A DNA stretch of 64,000 nt from Phallus indusiatus (lineage: Eukaryota; Basidiomycota; Agaricomycetes; Phallales; Phallaceae), in the NCBI GenBank assembly GCA_027605045.1, contig JAQFWX010000019.1, positions 682,001-746,000 on the forward strand. The letters run 5' to 3'. The notes under the pieces are model-generated. The model made no database searches and was not told the origin of the DNA. It worked only from the letters and a program-made list of their open reading frames with translations. Made by a program: the position numbers and the translations under genes. Positions 22,540-33,607 of this stretch are shown here, piece by piece; position 1 is the first letter of the stretch, and the number at the start of each line of letters is the position of its first letter.

Positions 22540-23085
22540 CTTATCACACTGTAACAAAAAAATACTGTCCTCCGACCGTATTCAAACAAAAAGTCTCTGG
22601 GATCCTTCGGTATATCATTTGCATCAAATTTAAGGAAGCTTTCCAGTGAGAATTTGTCTGGATAAGGGTACAATGTTCCATCACGAGAAAAGAGTCTTAT
22701 ATGATGTGATGGGTTTTTTGTAGGTTCTGAAGTACACATACATATTATTCGCGAAAAGCATAGCTCCTTTCGGAATAAAATAGCCATCGTAAACGTCGTC
22801 TTCTCGGGTCACATGATGGAAGCCTGCGACGCGGTGAAGAAACAGTGGATAAAATAGCAGGCGAAGATTGAGGTCTAAACATACCCAGTGAGTTGTTGAG
22901 TACCAACGATGTATTTCCATCCAGAGTGCTTCGAGATACGGAAGATTCGGACGATTAGCTAAAGTAAACACTGCCAGCGATCATGTCCAACAACTTCTGT
23001 AATTTCGGCTTGAGCGCGCTGTAGTTGTGGTATGTGTTGAAGAGAAAACAGGATAAATGTTGCGGTAGTATTCATAGTTCTTCAA
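22540..23085 (-). pseudogene. Cytochrome P450 relic lacking the haem cysteine
   Basis: On the minus strand RAQAEITEVVGHDRW (about 23000-23045), then after a frame change LANRPNLPYLEALWMEIHRW (K-helix with ExxR-type ExxR/EIHRW), VTREDDVYDGYFIPKGAM, and after an intron LYPYPDKFSLESFLKF and DPRDFLFEYGRR. This is the last third of a P450 from a different family than the two complete genes here (DVYDGYFIPKG type). The haem loop breaks off: where FxxGxRxCPG is expected, FEYGRR is followed by TVFFCY and no CxG. There is no N-terminal half upstream to about 24 kb. A decayed gene. Confidence 0.75.
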
Positions 23086-24115
23086 TTATCGAGTTAGAAC
23101 GGACCGTATGAACTACGCCTGAGAAAATGGGATATCTCAGTAAAATGAATAGGTGCCAACAGCCGCCGCTGGCATGCAGCCTAATGCAGGGTGCGCGCGT
23201 GTCCCTTGCAATTGGTCATACGAGACTTCCAACCAATAATCCAAAACCGGGAAGTCCTCAATTCGAGCACAAAGTCTCAGGAGGGAAAAGCCTCATGATT
23301 GTACCCAATATATTGCATTATTGAAAATAGAATCACTGATTAGAAAACAAACATGGTTTAAAGAGCGGAACGGCAATGATTGTTCGTGATATCGGCCGAC
23401 GGCAACTGGTGTAGACTCATCGATACTTGACACATTCACATTTGAGAATCGGCGCGGTTCTCGCCCGGAACAATCCCAAATTGAATATATCATTAATTGT
23501 GTGCAGGCTGTTTCTTAGCAGTGACACAACGCCCCGAATGCGCTCCGAAAACATTTCCTTTACTTCTTGGTTCCGGCTTCGGGGATTTTATTTGATGTTT
23601 TAGTACCATTATGTATATTTTGTATACGGACAAACTCAGATTACATGCGTTGTACAGTGTCTGCCCGGAGACAAACCTACAGACAATAAAGATCACATCT
23701 CTAGATTCATTACACGTACACGATATACCCCATCCGTTTTTCGTGCGAATCATCACCTTTGGGTGATTCAAACAAAATTTGAATATTTAAAAAGCTAGTA
23801 GCATTATTGTTCCACATTTCGTAACCGCAACGAAAGTGACGCCGATCAGTGATTTGGGTTTGAGCTGAGACTTCCAGACCGCGCCAAGTCATCCAGGATT
23901 GCCAAAGTTCCAAACCCAAATCACTGATCGGCGCCCGCCTCACCGTTTCAAAAGAAGAATGCTTCTTTGAGCTAAAACAATTAACGTCAATAATAGCGAA
24001 TACGCGACTTGTATCTTGTATTAGGTTCTGCTAATGTATAAAAAATAGGTCGCACGACATGTTACTATTTCCCATTAACAACGCATATATGTTATATATA
24101 CATCAAATATTGAAC
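23086..24115. other. Intergenic region with a perfect hairpin
   Basis: No gene is supported in this 1 kb. Short frames on both strands lack family character. It contains the 22-base inverted repeat listed separately at 23840-23933. Confidence 0.4.
23840..23933. repeat. Foldback repeat, 22-base perfect arms
   Basis: The arm at 23840-23861 (core GATCAGTGATTTGGGTTT) is matched perfectly by its reverse complement at 23912-23933, with about 50 unpaired bases between. It could be a tiny MITE or solo foldback. No flanking target duplication is obvious. Confidence 0.8.
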
Positions 24116-25671
24116 TCAGTTCGACTTCTCAAACTCGGCAACTTGGTCTTCGAGCCATTGCTTCAACTGGTCTTGGACTTCAACGTTGCTGGCTCTTGGA
24201 TCTGCTCTACCAAAACGAGCCCACGGTTGGAAGTACTATATATGAGAGTAAGTTAATCGCAGTTTCGTTTCGATACAGAGAAAGGTAGACAAACTTTGCC
24301 ATTGATGTCATTGGCCGGAACGACGGTTGCCGCAAAAAGTGAATTATATGCACCAAGGCTATAAAAAGTCAAGGATGAGTTAACGCCCTGGGAGTTCGTA
24401 CAGACTCGCTAGCTTACTTTGCAGGATGAAGTAACAAATCTAACATACTCCGCATGAACGGCGAAATATATCTAGGACGGAGCATGATTCACCATTCCAG
24501 TTGTTCGTTCGCTTTACGAACTTACTGTTGGAGATTAGTTTTAATACCCCCAGGATTCAAAGCACACGAAACAATCTTGTCGCTGTAATGCCGAGCCATG
24601 AAATTCGTCATGAGAACGTTACCCTTATACGATTAAAGACGATGGTGAGTTGTTTGAGATTGTGAAGGAAAAAAAGAGTCTCTTGTCAACTAACCATTTT
24701 GCTGACACCATATAGCTTCCAGTTATTGCCTACTCCGAGCTTTTTGATTGCTTTGTCTCTACTTTCACCGCCAATGAGGACTTCCCAGTCCATACCGAGT
24801 TTCCCTGGTGGAAAAGAATGTCCGCCAGAAGAAACGTTTACAACTCGAGCTTTTTCTTTATGATGGAGTGTTGAACGTTCCATAGCAGGCATCAGAAGCA
24901 TCTGATACGGTGCTTATTTTAGAAAAAAAAACATATGACCAAATCAGACCAAACTCACGGTGAAGTAATAATGGCCTAGTACGTTGGTTCCTGCGTTCAA
25001 ACAAAGTTAAACTGGTTGAAGGAGGCGAGAAAGTTAAACATCCGTACCAAACTCTGCCAGTGCGGTTAGGGAGGAATATATCATTGCCAGTACTTGAGTA
25101 TTAGCGGGTACGTACGAAGGTCATATCCTTGTTTACTGAGCAAATCAAACGGAACGAGCATGACACCCCTATTTATCGGCTATAAGCTGTTAAGAATCTT
25201 TGAAAAAACAGAGCTGATAAATTACGCATTATTGATCAATATATCAACCCTTTCTTCTCGACTGAGCACCTCCGTGGCAGCTTTTTTCACGCTGACTAAA
25301 TCACTCAAGTCCAAGTCCAAGACAAGACTCTCCCCAATGCTGGATGATCCCGAAGACTCGTTCTTCAGTTCCTTCTGAAGCGACTGAACCGCCTCTTTTC
25401 CTCTATCAGCATTTCGACATGCCAAGTATACCTTGGCATTTTTGCGCAACAGTTCTTTCGCGGTATAGTATCCGATGCCAGAATTCGCCCCGGTCACTAT
25501 CGCAACCTAATCATTCAATTGTTTCAGCTTCAAAGGTTCTGTAAAGCTGAGGATAACACTTGCCTTCCCTGTCAAATCAGGAATATCCCTCTCTGGCTCA
25601 AACGTAGACTTTGGAGGCCAGTGTTGGGATATTTGTGAATATGGCGAAATAAGAGCAATAACGTTACCCAT
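24116..25671 (-). CDS. Short-chain dehydrogenase/reductase (retinol dehydrogenase-like)
   Basis: An NAD(P)-dependent SDR of about 340 residues in about nine exons. Exon 1 starts at 25671 (MGNVIALISPYSQISQHWPP). The Rossmann motif TGANSGIG and ACRNADRGKEAV are in exon 2 (to about 25222), followed by LDLSDLVSV and ILINNAG. Then come GVMLVPFDLLSKQGYDLQFG + TNVLGHYYFT, the catalytic serine strand VVNVSSGGHSFPPG, the catalytic YGVSK (Y-x3-K), GNVLMTNFMARHY, CALNPGGIKTNL, and a last exon YFQPWARFGRADPRAS ending at the TGA at 24116. The full N-S-Y-K set is present, so it should be active. It matches the WW-oxidoreductase/retinol-dehydrogenase-like SDRs common in Agaricomycetes; the substrate is unknown. 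Confidence 0.88.
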
Positions 25672-26809
25672 AGCGCTAACAGGAAGGTCTCGTCAGGGAA
25701 AAAAAGTATATATACCATTCATTTTCACGCGCGACGCGTGTGCGCAAATGATATCGGCTTGTAGAGAAATTTTGACATGAAGCGCACCAATCAAGTACGC
25801 ATTATCAGTCACATCCTTCTCTGCGTACAAAACTACATATTAGGCGAATGTATACCCACCCTGATTTCCCGCTGCCCGGGCCGGCCGAAAGTCGCGCGAA
25901 CACGCAATTTTAATGATCGTCTCATGTTTCCATGTAAGTATGCGCAATCGTCGATTTTGATACATCACAGACAGTTAACAGAGCTCTATGGTTTATGCTC
26001 AAGCTCCGGAATAATATCACAGAATGCGGGATCCAGGTATGGCGTCCTTGACGCGGTCGGAGGAATAGGTTCAATCCTTCAAAGTGAAGTCTCAGATAAA
26101 TGATAGCCGATGATTCCAGATAGTTCTTGGAATGTCTGAAACCGAAGGGCAAGACGCGAATTCCGAGACCAAAATCCTAGCGCCTGCCGTGAGATCATAT
26201 TAAATACTGTCTTTCGCACAGCACCCCTCGTTTCGTAGAGCATTCGAAGGTCGCTTTGATCTTGTGTTGCTTGCGCAAACAGGCTACGCAGAGATTAGTC
26301 AGCGCTCGGTATATGCGCCGGTCCGTCAACCTTTTGCCAAATTTGATTATTTTGTACTTTTCACCCGTTCGCAATTAAACTTTCAGCCTTTTCTATTATC
26401 TTTAGATTACATTTTAGCACCATTCCAATTCCCTGGAAACTCCCAAATCATGTATATAAAAATCTTTCTTTATCTTACAAATACAATAACTATGTTTCCC
26501 TCCTATTATTCCCTCTGAACACACATCCGCTGATTCCCTTATCTTCCCTGTTCGCTCCTGAGGCGCACGTATCACTTGCCAACGCGCGTGACCCGATAGT
26601 TTAATTCGACTTCCAAAGAAATACGACAGGGTACCTTTTCATCCATTCCAACGAGGCGAACCAAAAATACCTCGCGTAATCTCACCGAGGGAGATTTGGA
26701 TATTTGACTATTTAGAAGTTGAGCATTCTATTCATTATTTGGTACGTGTTATGTGATAATATGACATGTCGGTTCTAATCTCAATCTCAATCAGCAGCTT
26801 GCTTTTATA
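25672..26809. other. Intergenic region between the SDR and PIF1 genes
   Basis: About 1.1 kb. It contains the SDR promoter and the PIF1 3' flank. Frames up to about 108 codons occur on both strands but overlap each other and show no family character. I see no supported gene or element. Confidence 0.4.
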
Positions 26810-29218
26810 TTATATTGATTCCAATGTGCGACTCCACGTAGCAACTTTTGGATGCGCTTGAACCTACCAAAAACCGTGATCAATACGAGAATGTAAACAA
26901 CATTATTACCTTTCCTCACCTTTGCCGGATCAAATCCGTATACCTCTAAACCTTGGAGCGATGTCGCTCGCGACAGCGCAACATAGGCCTGACCTAAATA
27001 GCGAGTAAGTTGTGACCGAAATCGCAAGAGCCCTTCAACGGAAATATCACTTTACCCTTCTCAAAAACTTTATTCAGATTGACCTTAACTCGGTCTAATG
27101 TTTGTCCTTGCGACTTATGGATGGACATGGCCCATGACAATATCAAGGGGAGCTACACACGTGATGTTCAAAAACATTGCTTTTTTTTCAAAGACAGACC
27201 TTAATATTTTAACTGACCTGCATCCGACTTGCTAAAACTTCGCCATTTTGTGCCTCAATCTTCCAGGTCTCCGGCGTAACCACGAGAGTACATTCGCCAG
27301 ATGTTCCCCCATTAAACCGAACAAGCGGGTATTTCGTTGCCGAGCCGTCAGCTTTAGATGACTTTGACTTGGGTTTGGCATCGTCCTCCTTCTCTCCTGG
27401 TTGTGGGAAATTGTTTGGATCAACAAAGTCGATCACTCTACCCATGCTCCCGTTGACAAGGTTTTCGTCGGTATTCTTGATCATCATCACTTGGGAGTCA
27501 ACTCGGAGTTGCAGTTGTTGTGGTGCCATAAGATTTCCCAATAGTTTCTCATCACCGAAATCTTTGGCAAAGTAGGTTCGGGATGTACCAGTCAATGCGC
27601 TTGTGCGTGCACTATTTGCACGATCGACGTCCTCTCGACGAGGATATCTAATATAAAAAGAGATTAGTAACAAGCCTTTTATACAGCGGTTTATCATATC
27701 CTTACAATTCCGTCGGTTCAATTCCGTCGTTATAGAGAATAGGACGAGCCAGAGCTTTAAACTTGGTAACAGATTCCGGGGAAAGTCGGCCAAATCGCAT
27801 CTCATTCAGCATATTAATAAACTCTGATATAAATTATTTCAACACATCCATTCACAAGAGAGTTGGACACACCTGGATCCTTCTGCCGAAACACCTTTGT
27901 AAGGTTAAATGTCCGTTTAATACATTCAGACCATTGTTCCGCTTCAAAAGCAAACTTGACGTTTCCGGTTTTGGAAACCGGTGGCAATTGGAAGAAGTCA
28001 CCCGAGACGATCAACTGAATCCCCCCAAACGGCAATTTGTTTTTACGAAGGATACATGCTATTGCGGCTAGCTTGTCAAACAGATCTCCGTCGACCATAG
28101 AAACTGAAGAGATTTAGATCAAAGCGAATCGTAATCAAATAATCTTATCTTACTTTCATCTATGAGTAATACTTTAGTTCGTAGCCAGCGTGTAGACGCT
28201 TTCTTGTTACGCTTGACTTTGGTAGCCAACTCCGACGGGCTTTCGAGTCCGAGTCCGATGCCACTAAATGAATGCAACGTCACACCTCCAATATTGCAGG
28301 CCGCTATGCCCGTAGAGGCGGTAATTGCCACAGCATCTTCCGACTTTGAATACTTCTTCCTAAGGCAGCTGATAATCTCGCGAAGCAACACTGATTTCCC
28401 AGTTCCTATATGCTATCTGGTTAACCAAAGAATGTTGAATGAAGGGGCAGTTGGTATTGTTACATACCGGCAGAGCCTGTAAAAAAGACGTTGTGACCTG
28501 TCTGTACGAGTTTCAGAATATGCTGTTGTTCGTTGCTCAAGAATATCGTAGCCACACTGGGCGCGTCTTGCTCTTCTGGTGGAACATATACACGAGGTGT
28601 AATTGAAGAGGATGCGAAAGAATTGGATGAGGGAGTGGATGCGTGACTGGATACGACGACTTTAGGTCCTTTCTGTACTGGTGGTGCACGAGCAGGGTTC
28701 GTCCAGGATGCGGGAAGAGTACGCTTCTTAGCCAGGGGCTCGTTACCTTGAACTTCAGAAGGTCTCTTTGAAGGTACCGTGGACGCGTTTTCCAATGCAC
28801 TCAATGCGGTCCTTTTTGCTGCGTCGAGCATAGCTTGAACGGTCTTCACCCTCGTGTCATACGAGTTGCGTAGTGGTGGTGCATTTGATGTGGGAGGCGT
28901 CGACGCGTCGTCAGATGTCAGGGAGGAGGTCGGTGCAAAAATACGTTTCGGTCGTGGAGGCGACGCTGGCCATTCGATATGTACGCTGGATTGGCTGCTG
29001 GGCAAGGCCTGCGACGGTGGAGCGTCAGACCAGTCACGCTTGACAGAGCGCAGCCCGGTGAGCGAGTTTTCTTTTTTCAACGAGTTTTGAAGCGACATTT
29101 TACATAAAACAGAAATCAATCCAAAGATTTCGCGATGATGGGGAGTCTTCGTCGTGAAACGCGTTCGCGAAGAGTTTGAGTTCGCGAGATGGAGTTGAGA
29201 GAGAAAAAATGAGAGCAA
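26810..29218 (-). CDS. PIF1: PIF1-family 5'-3' DNA helicase
   Basis: An SF1B helicase of about 670 residues in about eight exons. After a Ser/Pro-rich N-terminal region of about 230 residues come: Walker [12 protein letters not shown] split by an intron (about 28464), [12 protein letters not shown] and LHSFSGIG (motif Ia), LLIDE..SMVDG (Walker B), [11 protein letters not shown] (III), FNLTKVFRQ (IV region), [32 protein letters not shown] (V), and [20 protein letters not shown] (VI), ending [15 protein letters not shown] with a TAA at 26810. The helicase unwinds G-quadruplexes and acts in telomere, replication-fork and mitochondrial DNA maintenance in yeasts. Two in-frame starts exist: 29218 and 29098 (M41). 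It is divergent from the J-protein gene at 29801. Confidence 0.92.
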
Positions 29219-29800
29219 GATGAACTCAGTCGCGTATTACCTAACCATTGTTTGTCCGTGCCAGACCGACCCGGTAGTTTGGCTCAAAAGAGACGCGTCC
29301 AAACACACGTACACACGGTCCCATACTGCACAATTTTGATATCACGAAAATGACTGGTTCACCTTCAGAAAACTTTGCCCGAGAATTATTAAACTGTGTG
29401 GGTGAATGCACGCTACACCATCACAATTCTGTTTTTATCTAAATGAAACAGTCTCTCCAGATCAAGACTAAATAGGAGCATTGAACACTAGCAAAAAGCA
29501 CTTTTGTCTACCTTTTATGGCTGATCTACCACGATATCTTTGACTCCACGATGTTAATGTGTTGCAAGTTTCAGGAATAATTGCAAACGTTCGTAATGAT
29601 CTATCCTGTGATCCACAGCGCAGTCGCCGGAAATGACTCTTTGTTTGCCCGCATGGTGACCACACGCCTCCATCGTGTTTTCACGAATTAAAAGACCAGC
29701 GACCTATGACCTCCGGGCCCAGGGCAACGAGTAACACTCATCACAGTTTTCTTCCTCCTCTAATACAGCAACTACTTGCACAAACTACTATCCCGATACC
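29219..29800. promoter_or_regulatory. Divergent promoter region between PIF1 and the J-domain gene
   Basis: About 580 bases with no supported gene between two divergent coding starts. No clear TATA box or other distinct element is seen. Confidence 0.4.
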
Positions 29801-30811
29801 ATGTTCACTTATCGTCAGCGTATACAAGCGCCGCCGCCTCCAATTCATCAGCCATCTACCGTACACATTCCGCCAAGCTTTATTCCAAACCGTCAGTATC
29901 TGCAGCATCTCAACAGGACAACTCAAACTCTTCGTCCAAAGTTCAATAATTATTTTACGCCCCCCTCCAAACAATTCATCGAAACGAACTACTTTGGTCT
30001 CCCTGCTGTGTACAGTCTTCCTGGAGAGCTAGATTTTGAGTATACCAAGTTTGTCGGGAAACATCCGTATCAATACGCGCCTTCGGAGAATGGCCCATTA
30101 CAGCGTACGTGGCGTGATCTAAATATTCGCCCGGATAACGATGTGTCGACGGAGTTTTTCCAAAATCAAACGAAACCCGATCCCGATGGCTTCGATCCTC
30201 GCTACTCTCTGCCTACAGATGAAACGTTTGTATCTCCACACGAACCCGAATCAGACTATGAATCCGAGTCTTCCTCGTCTGGAAATAATACTGAGAGAGA
30301 ACGGAGCTCGAATTGGGATAGGCGTAACAATACCCAATATGACTCGGATGCCACATCGCCCGACGAGTTCTCTGATGATGATTCGTCCGATTACTACGAT
30401 TCCGACTCCGAAGACGAATGGTCCTTTCCTCGTCAATACGAAAACAACTCCGTGCCTACCGGATTGACTCTCAAAGAAGCAGTCTTGTCTTACGAAAAAC
30501 GATGGAACGCGATGTTGACTCAACGGCTCAGCGGGAACCAACTCATATTCGAAACCGTTCCATGGCCTCAATACCCACCGCCCAAATCACCAGCGGAATT
30601 CAATCATCGATCTATACGCGAATTTTTACGCGCTGCAGGCGGCCCGTCGAGCTTCATGTTAAAGGCGATCTTTCGACAGACCATGCTTCGTTTCCACCCG
30701 GACAAAAGCGCAGTCCTCCTTGCTCATGTTGACGAACGACAAAGACGGTTGGTGTTTGAAGGCTGTACAGCTGTTGCACGATGTTTGAACGATATCAAAG
30801 ACTTATTTTGA
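29801..30811 (+). CDS. J-domain-like protein (NFKBIL1-like C-terminus)
   Basis: A single-exon gene of 336 codons. The N-terminal 100 residues are Pro/Gln-rich. Residues about 130-220 form a disordered acidic Ser/Asp/Glu region (PHEPESDYESESSSSG, DDDSSDYYDSDSEDEW). The C-terminal ~110 residues are globular: LKEAVLSYEKRWNAM, TVPWPQYPPP, SIREFLRAAGG, then MLRFHPDKSAVLLAHV, with an HPD tripeptide as in DnaJ domains, and a final helix CTAVARCLNDIKDLF. Plants and animals have a comparable C-terminal segment in NFKBIL1, and similar proteins are widespread in Agaricomycetes. The function is unknown; possibly Hsp70-linked, by analogy only. Intronless in an intron-rich neighbourhood. Confidence 0.8.
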   Translation: MFTYRQRIQAPPPPIHQPSTVHIPPSFIPNRQYLQHLNRTTQTLRPKFNNYFTPPSKQFIETNYFGLPAVYSLPGELDFEYTKFVGKHPYQYAPSENGPLQRTWRDLNIRPDNDVSTEFFQNQTKPDPDGFDPRYSLPTDETFVSPHEPESDYESESSSSGNNTERERSSNWDRRNNTQYDSDATSPDEFSDDDSSDYYDSDSEDEWSFPRQYENNSVPTGLTLKEAVLSYEKRWNAMLTQRLSGNQLIFETVPWPQYPPPKSPAEFNHRSIREFLRAAGGPSSFMLKAIFRQTMLRFHPDKSAVLLAHVDERQRRLVFEGCTAVARCLNDIKDLF

Positions 30812-31117
30812 GAGAAGTAAAAAATCATTGCTAGAGATTGTCGCATCGATGTCCTTAGAATCTGACTTATGATTTTCGTTCCATGTACAGCTTTTTTCAA
30901 ATATATGTTAGACGTCGTTCATTGAAGAGAATCGTTTTGAGTAGCAAAATCTTATTGAGGAGTCAACTCGTGAAACCTTTGGAGTCTTTTTAGCGATTTT
31001 CATAAATTTTTTATTTGACATAGGACAAATGACTAATGATAAAGAGAGTATGAACCACCATACGAATTTAACTGTAGAACGAAAGAAGATCTTCATGTTT
31101 TGAACATGTTATATGTC

Positions 31118-32090
31118 TCAACGATGGCGGTGTCTTCCTTGGGCCAAATCTTCGTATTTGCCATGATCGAGATGCCTGCGTTTATGAGAAAGCCCTGGAG
31201 AATGTTGATGACTAGAATGGTCGGCATTGGTATGATCGTCACCGAACGGCCAGAAAGCCCCAGGTGAACCTTATTAAACAATATTATTACACGTGCATGT
31301 CGTTCAGTCATGGTGAATAACGCACCTTCTTGCACAGGAATAGGTTGAAGCACGGAATCGTACAGATTTCGCTCGGGTGGTACATCTCGGAGTGTGTGTC
31401 GCTTCATCTCGTTAACAAGTTTACGGAGATTCTATATAATATTTATCATATGAACTAATAACTTTGAAAGTCACGTTCATTACCTGTTTAGAACTTGAAG
31501 CGGATCGCTTTTGTACTTCAATCCCACTGAGCGGCGTCGAGTTTTGCGACCAACCATTTATTGGAGAGCTAGGTGCTTTGGTAATGATTTTAGGGACTAT
31601 GATCTGTCATTAAATCAAATCATTTAAGCATTCACCAATGTCTAACTACGTAGACTTACGTGTGGCGGGAAATTCGTGTTTGGGGTAGTAGAATAATGGA
31701 CAGGGGGATCATACAGCTGTTCGAAATGAGCAAGACTTGAACGAAACATCCAAGAGCAATTCACGTACTGCCGTTGGCTCTTTGCCTTGCGAGATTATCT
31801 AAGGAAGAAAACCATATATATAATTACCAACGCTGAACAAGAAAATTACTAACGTATGATTCTAATTCCTCGGGTGTGTTAAATTCGGAGGGACCGACAA
31901 GGTGTCGCCACTCTTCGTAACCTGCATGTTTGGCTTCCAGACATTCTTCTACGGTGAGATATTGTCCAGCAAGTAATTCTTCGATTTCATTTGAATGATC
32001 CGAGTCCTGTTTTTGTTTATAAGGTCTATCGTTGCAAGCAGGTTAAATAAAATGCACACGTACCATTAGTCGTGAGTGTTTTTGAGACAT
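31118..32090 (-). CDS. Protein of unknown function with His-rich tail
   Basis: An exon chain of about 200 residues starting at 32090 (MSQKHSRLM). The next exon is well formed: SNEIEELLAGQYLTVEECLE, HAGYEEWRHLVGPSEF. Then come short exons (IISQGKEPTA; LYDPPVHYSTTPNTNFPPH; IIVPKIITKAPSSPINGW) and the last exons NLRKLVNEMKRHTLRDVPPE through PIPVQEG. Splicing a roughly 55-base intron at about 31268-31330 leads to a Gly/His/Arg-rich end (FWPFGDDHTNADHSSHQHSP) stopping at 31118. Without that intron the frame would read through a hydrophobic stretch and end at about 31093. I recognise no domain. The N-terminal motif is acidic and helical. Confidence 0.6.
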
Positions 32091-33607
32091 GGGTATTCCT
32101 TTAAGATTATATGCTTGACTGAAGAAATTTCAAGTAAAACTTTTTATAATGCTAATTTTTGACAGCGTTCGTTTAGAGATCGAAGTCTGAGATGGGGGAG
32201 AATGGTTTGTGTGATGACAACTGACGTGCTTTTAACCGTGCATTGAACAGGATCTGGTCCACGGCGCGTATCGAACAAGAGTCCAAATGAAAAGGATTGT
32301 CCTCGGCAATGGACATGTCAACAGGCACAAAAGGTTTCGGTATAGATGGCTAGAATGTAAACCCGCTCCTGGAGCCTCCTTTGGTCCAACCTTCATTTGT
32401 CCACAAAAAATTTGCCATGGACCGACATGCTCATTATTGCGCGGCGTCCGTGATTGCGCATGTTTTTACATTTCACAAAACGAACCTATACAGCTTGAAC
32501 TCAAAAACCGGGTTAAATTTTCCAATTGAATTAGAATCTCCGTATCCCAACAAATTTATTAAACACATCATGAATTCCAACACTGGTCACCTAGAAGTGA
32601 ATTAAAAAATACCGAGCAAAATCGATAGAACAGAAAACTTACTAAATTACCGGGAAATCTCTGAAGACGGAATTTCGCTGGAAGAGACTCAACGTTTATT
32701 AATTGGCCAATGCCACATTTTGCCAGGAGTCAGGACGCAATACTTTATCATGGCTTCTGGCCATACATAAACCAGCTGTTTCCTTTTAGCGAGCGACGAT
32801 TTCCGCCGGTATCCTGTGCCATAACTAGTTCTACCTGAGGCAGGTCAGGTCTCGAGCCTGAACCTTCAGTGGGTGGAGATAAGCGAATGACGTCAAGCTT
32901 AAGTGAAGAACTGATGCCATGGTTACGAGTTATTAACAGTATGAAGATCTAAAGACAATGATGGTTACATTACCATCTCGGTAATATTTTCGAGTTATCC
33001 AAGTAATTATGTGCCAAATAACGTTCACAGTGTAAACGATCCCCGACGATCATATTCCTCTGGAAAATCATTTTTATGAAAAATGACAGAACGTGTAAAA
33101 ACAACAAGGCTTGAGATGTTAACGAACCTCAGATACTTCGTATTTGAGAGGAAATCACTTTCGTGTCTAAAGCTACCCTTGCTGAAATAATCAATGTATG
33201 TTCAGGGAAAAACTATCAAGAAGAAAATTTATAAAATCAACTAATCAAATATACTGAAAACAAGCATACCGAAAGACCAGTGGTGCCTCCGAGGCTAAAT
33301 CAATGCCATGACTTACACCCGTTTGCAAAATAGTTTTCCTCGGCTAACCTCACTTACCACCGAAAAAAAGGCTTGGCCGAGGAAAACTATTTTGCAAACG
33401 GGTGTAAGGTACACTCAGAGTCTGGTAGATGGAAAGCATGTCGGAATACGACGAACAACACTCCGGCGCTACTTAGTATCGGCAGAGGGAGAAAAAAAAA
33501 TTGAATTAGGTGACCAGCGTGACGTTCTTTGACTTAGCCGGCCGCATTGTGCTCATCGCTGGCACCAAGCTGGCATCTGCCCTTTGCCTTATCCCAACGC
33601 TTCCAAA
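32091..33607. other. Intergenic region upstream of the mitochondrial carrier
   Basis: 1.5 kb without a supported gene. The frames at 32287-32605 and 33308-33532 are short and show no family character; the latter runs through a hairpin. The only structural feature is the perfect inverted repeat at 33312-33408, about 200 bases before the carrier ATG. Confidence 0.4.
33312..33408. repeat. Perfect 33-base inverted repeat (MITE-like hairpin)
   Basis: Arms 33312-33344 and 33376-33408 are exact reverse complements (core CTTACACCCGTTTGCAAAAT), separated by 31 bases. Terminal CTTACACCC...GGGTGTAAG ends look like transposon ends, but no flanking duplication longer than 1-2 bases is visible. A transcript through it would form a very stable stem. 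Confidence 0.88.

Noticed and set aside
6158..25671. A secondary-metabolite gene cluster (two P450 loci, SDR, membrane proteins)
   Set aside because: No terpene synthase, PKS, NRPS or other backbone enzyme; the genes are far apart and separated by housekeeping or unrelated genes.
26040..26062. tRNA-like B box (GGTTCAATCC)
   Set aside because: No matching A box, acceptor stem or anticodon arm could be found at the right spacing.
33308..33532. 74-codon plus-strand frame
   Set aside because: It runs through the perfect hairpin and has no protein-like pattern outside it.
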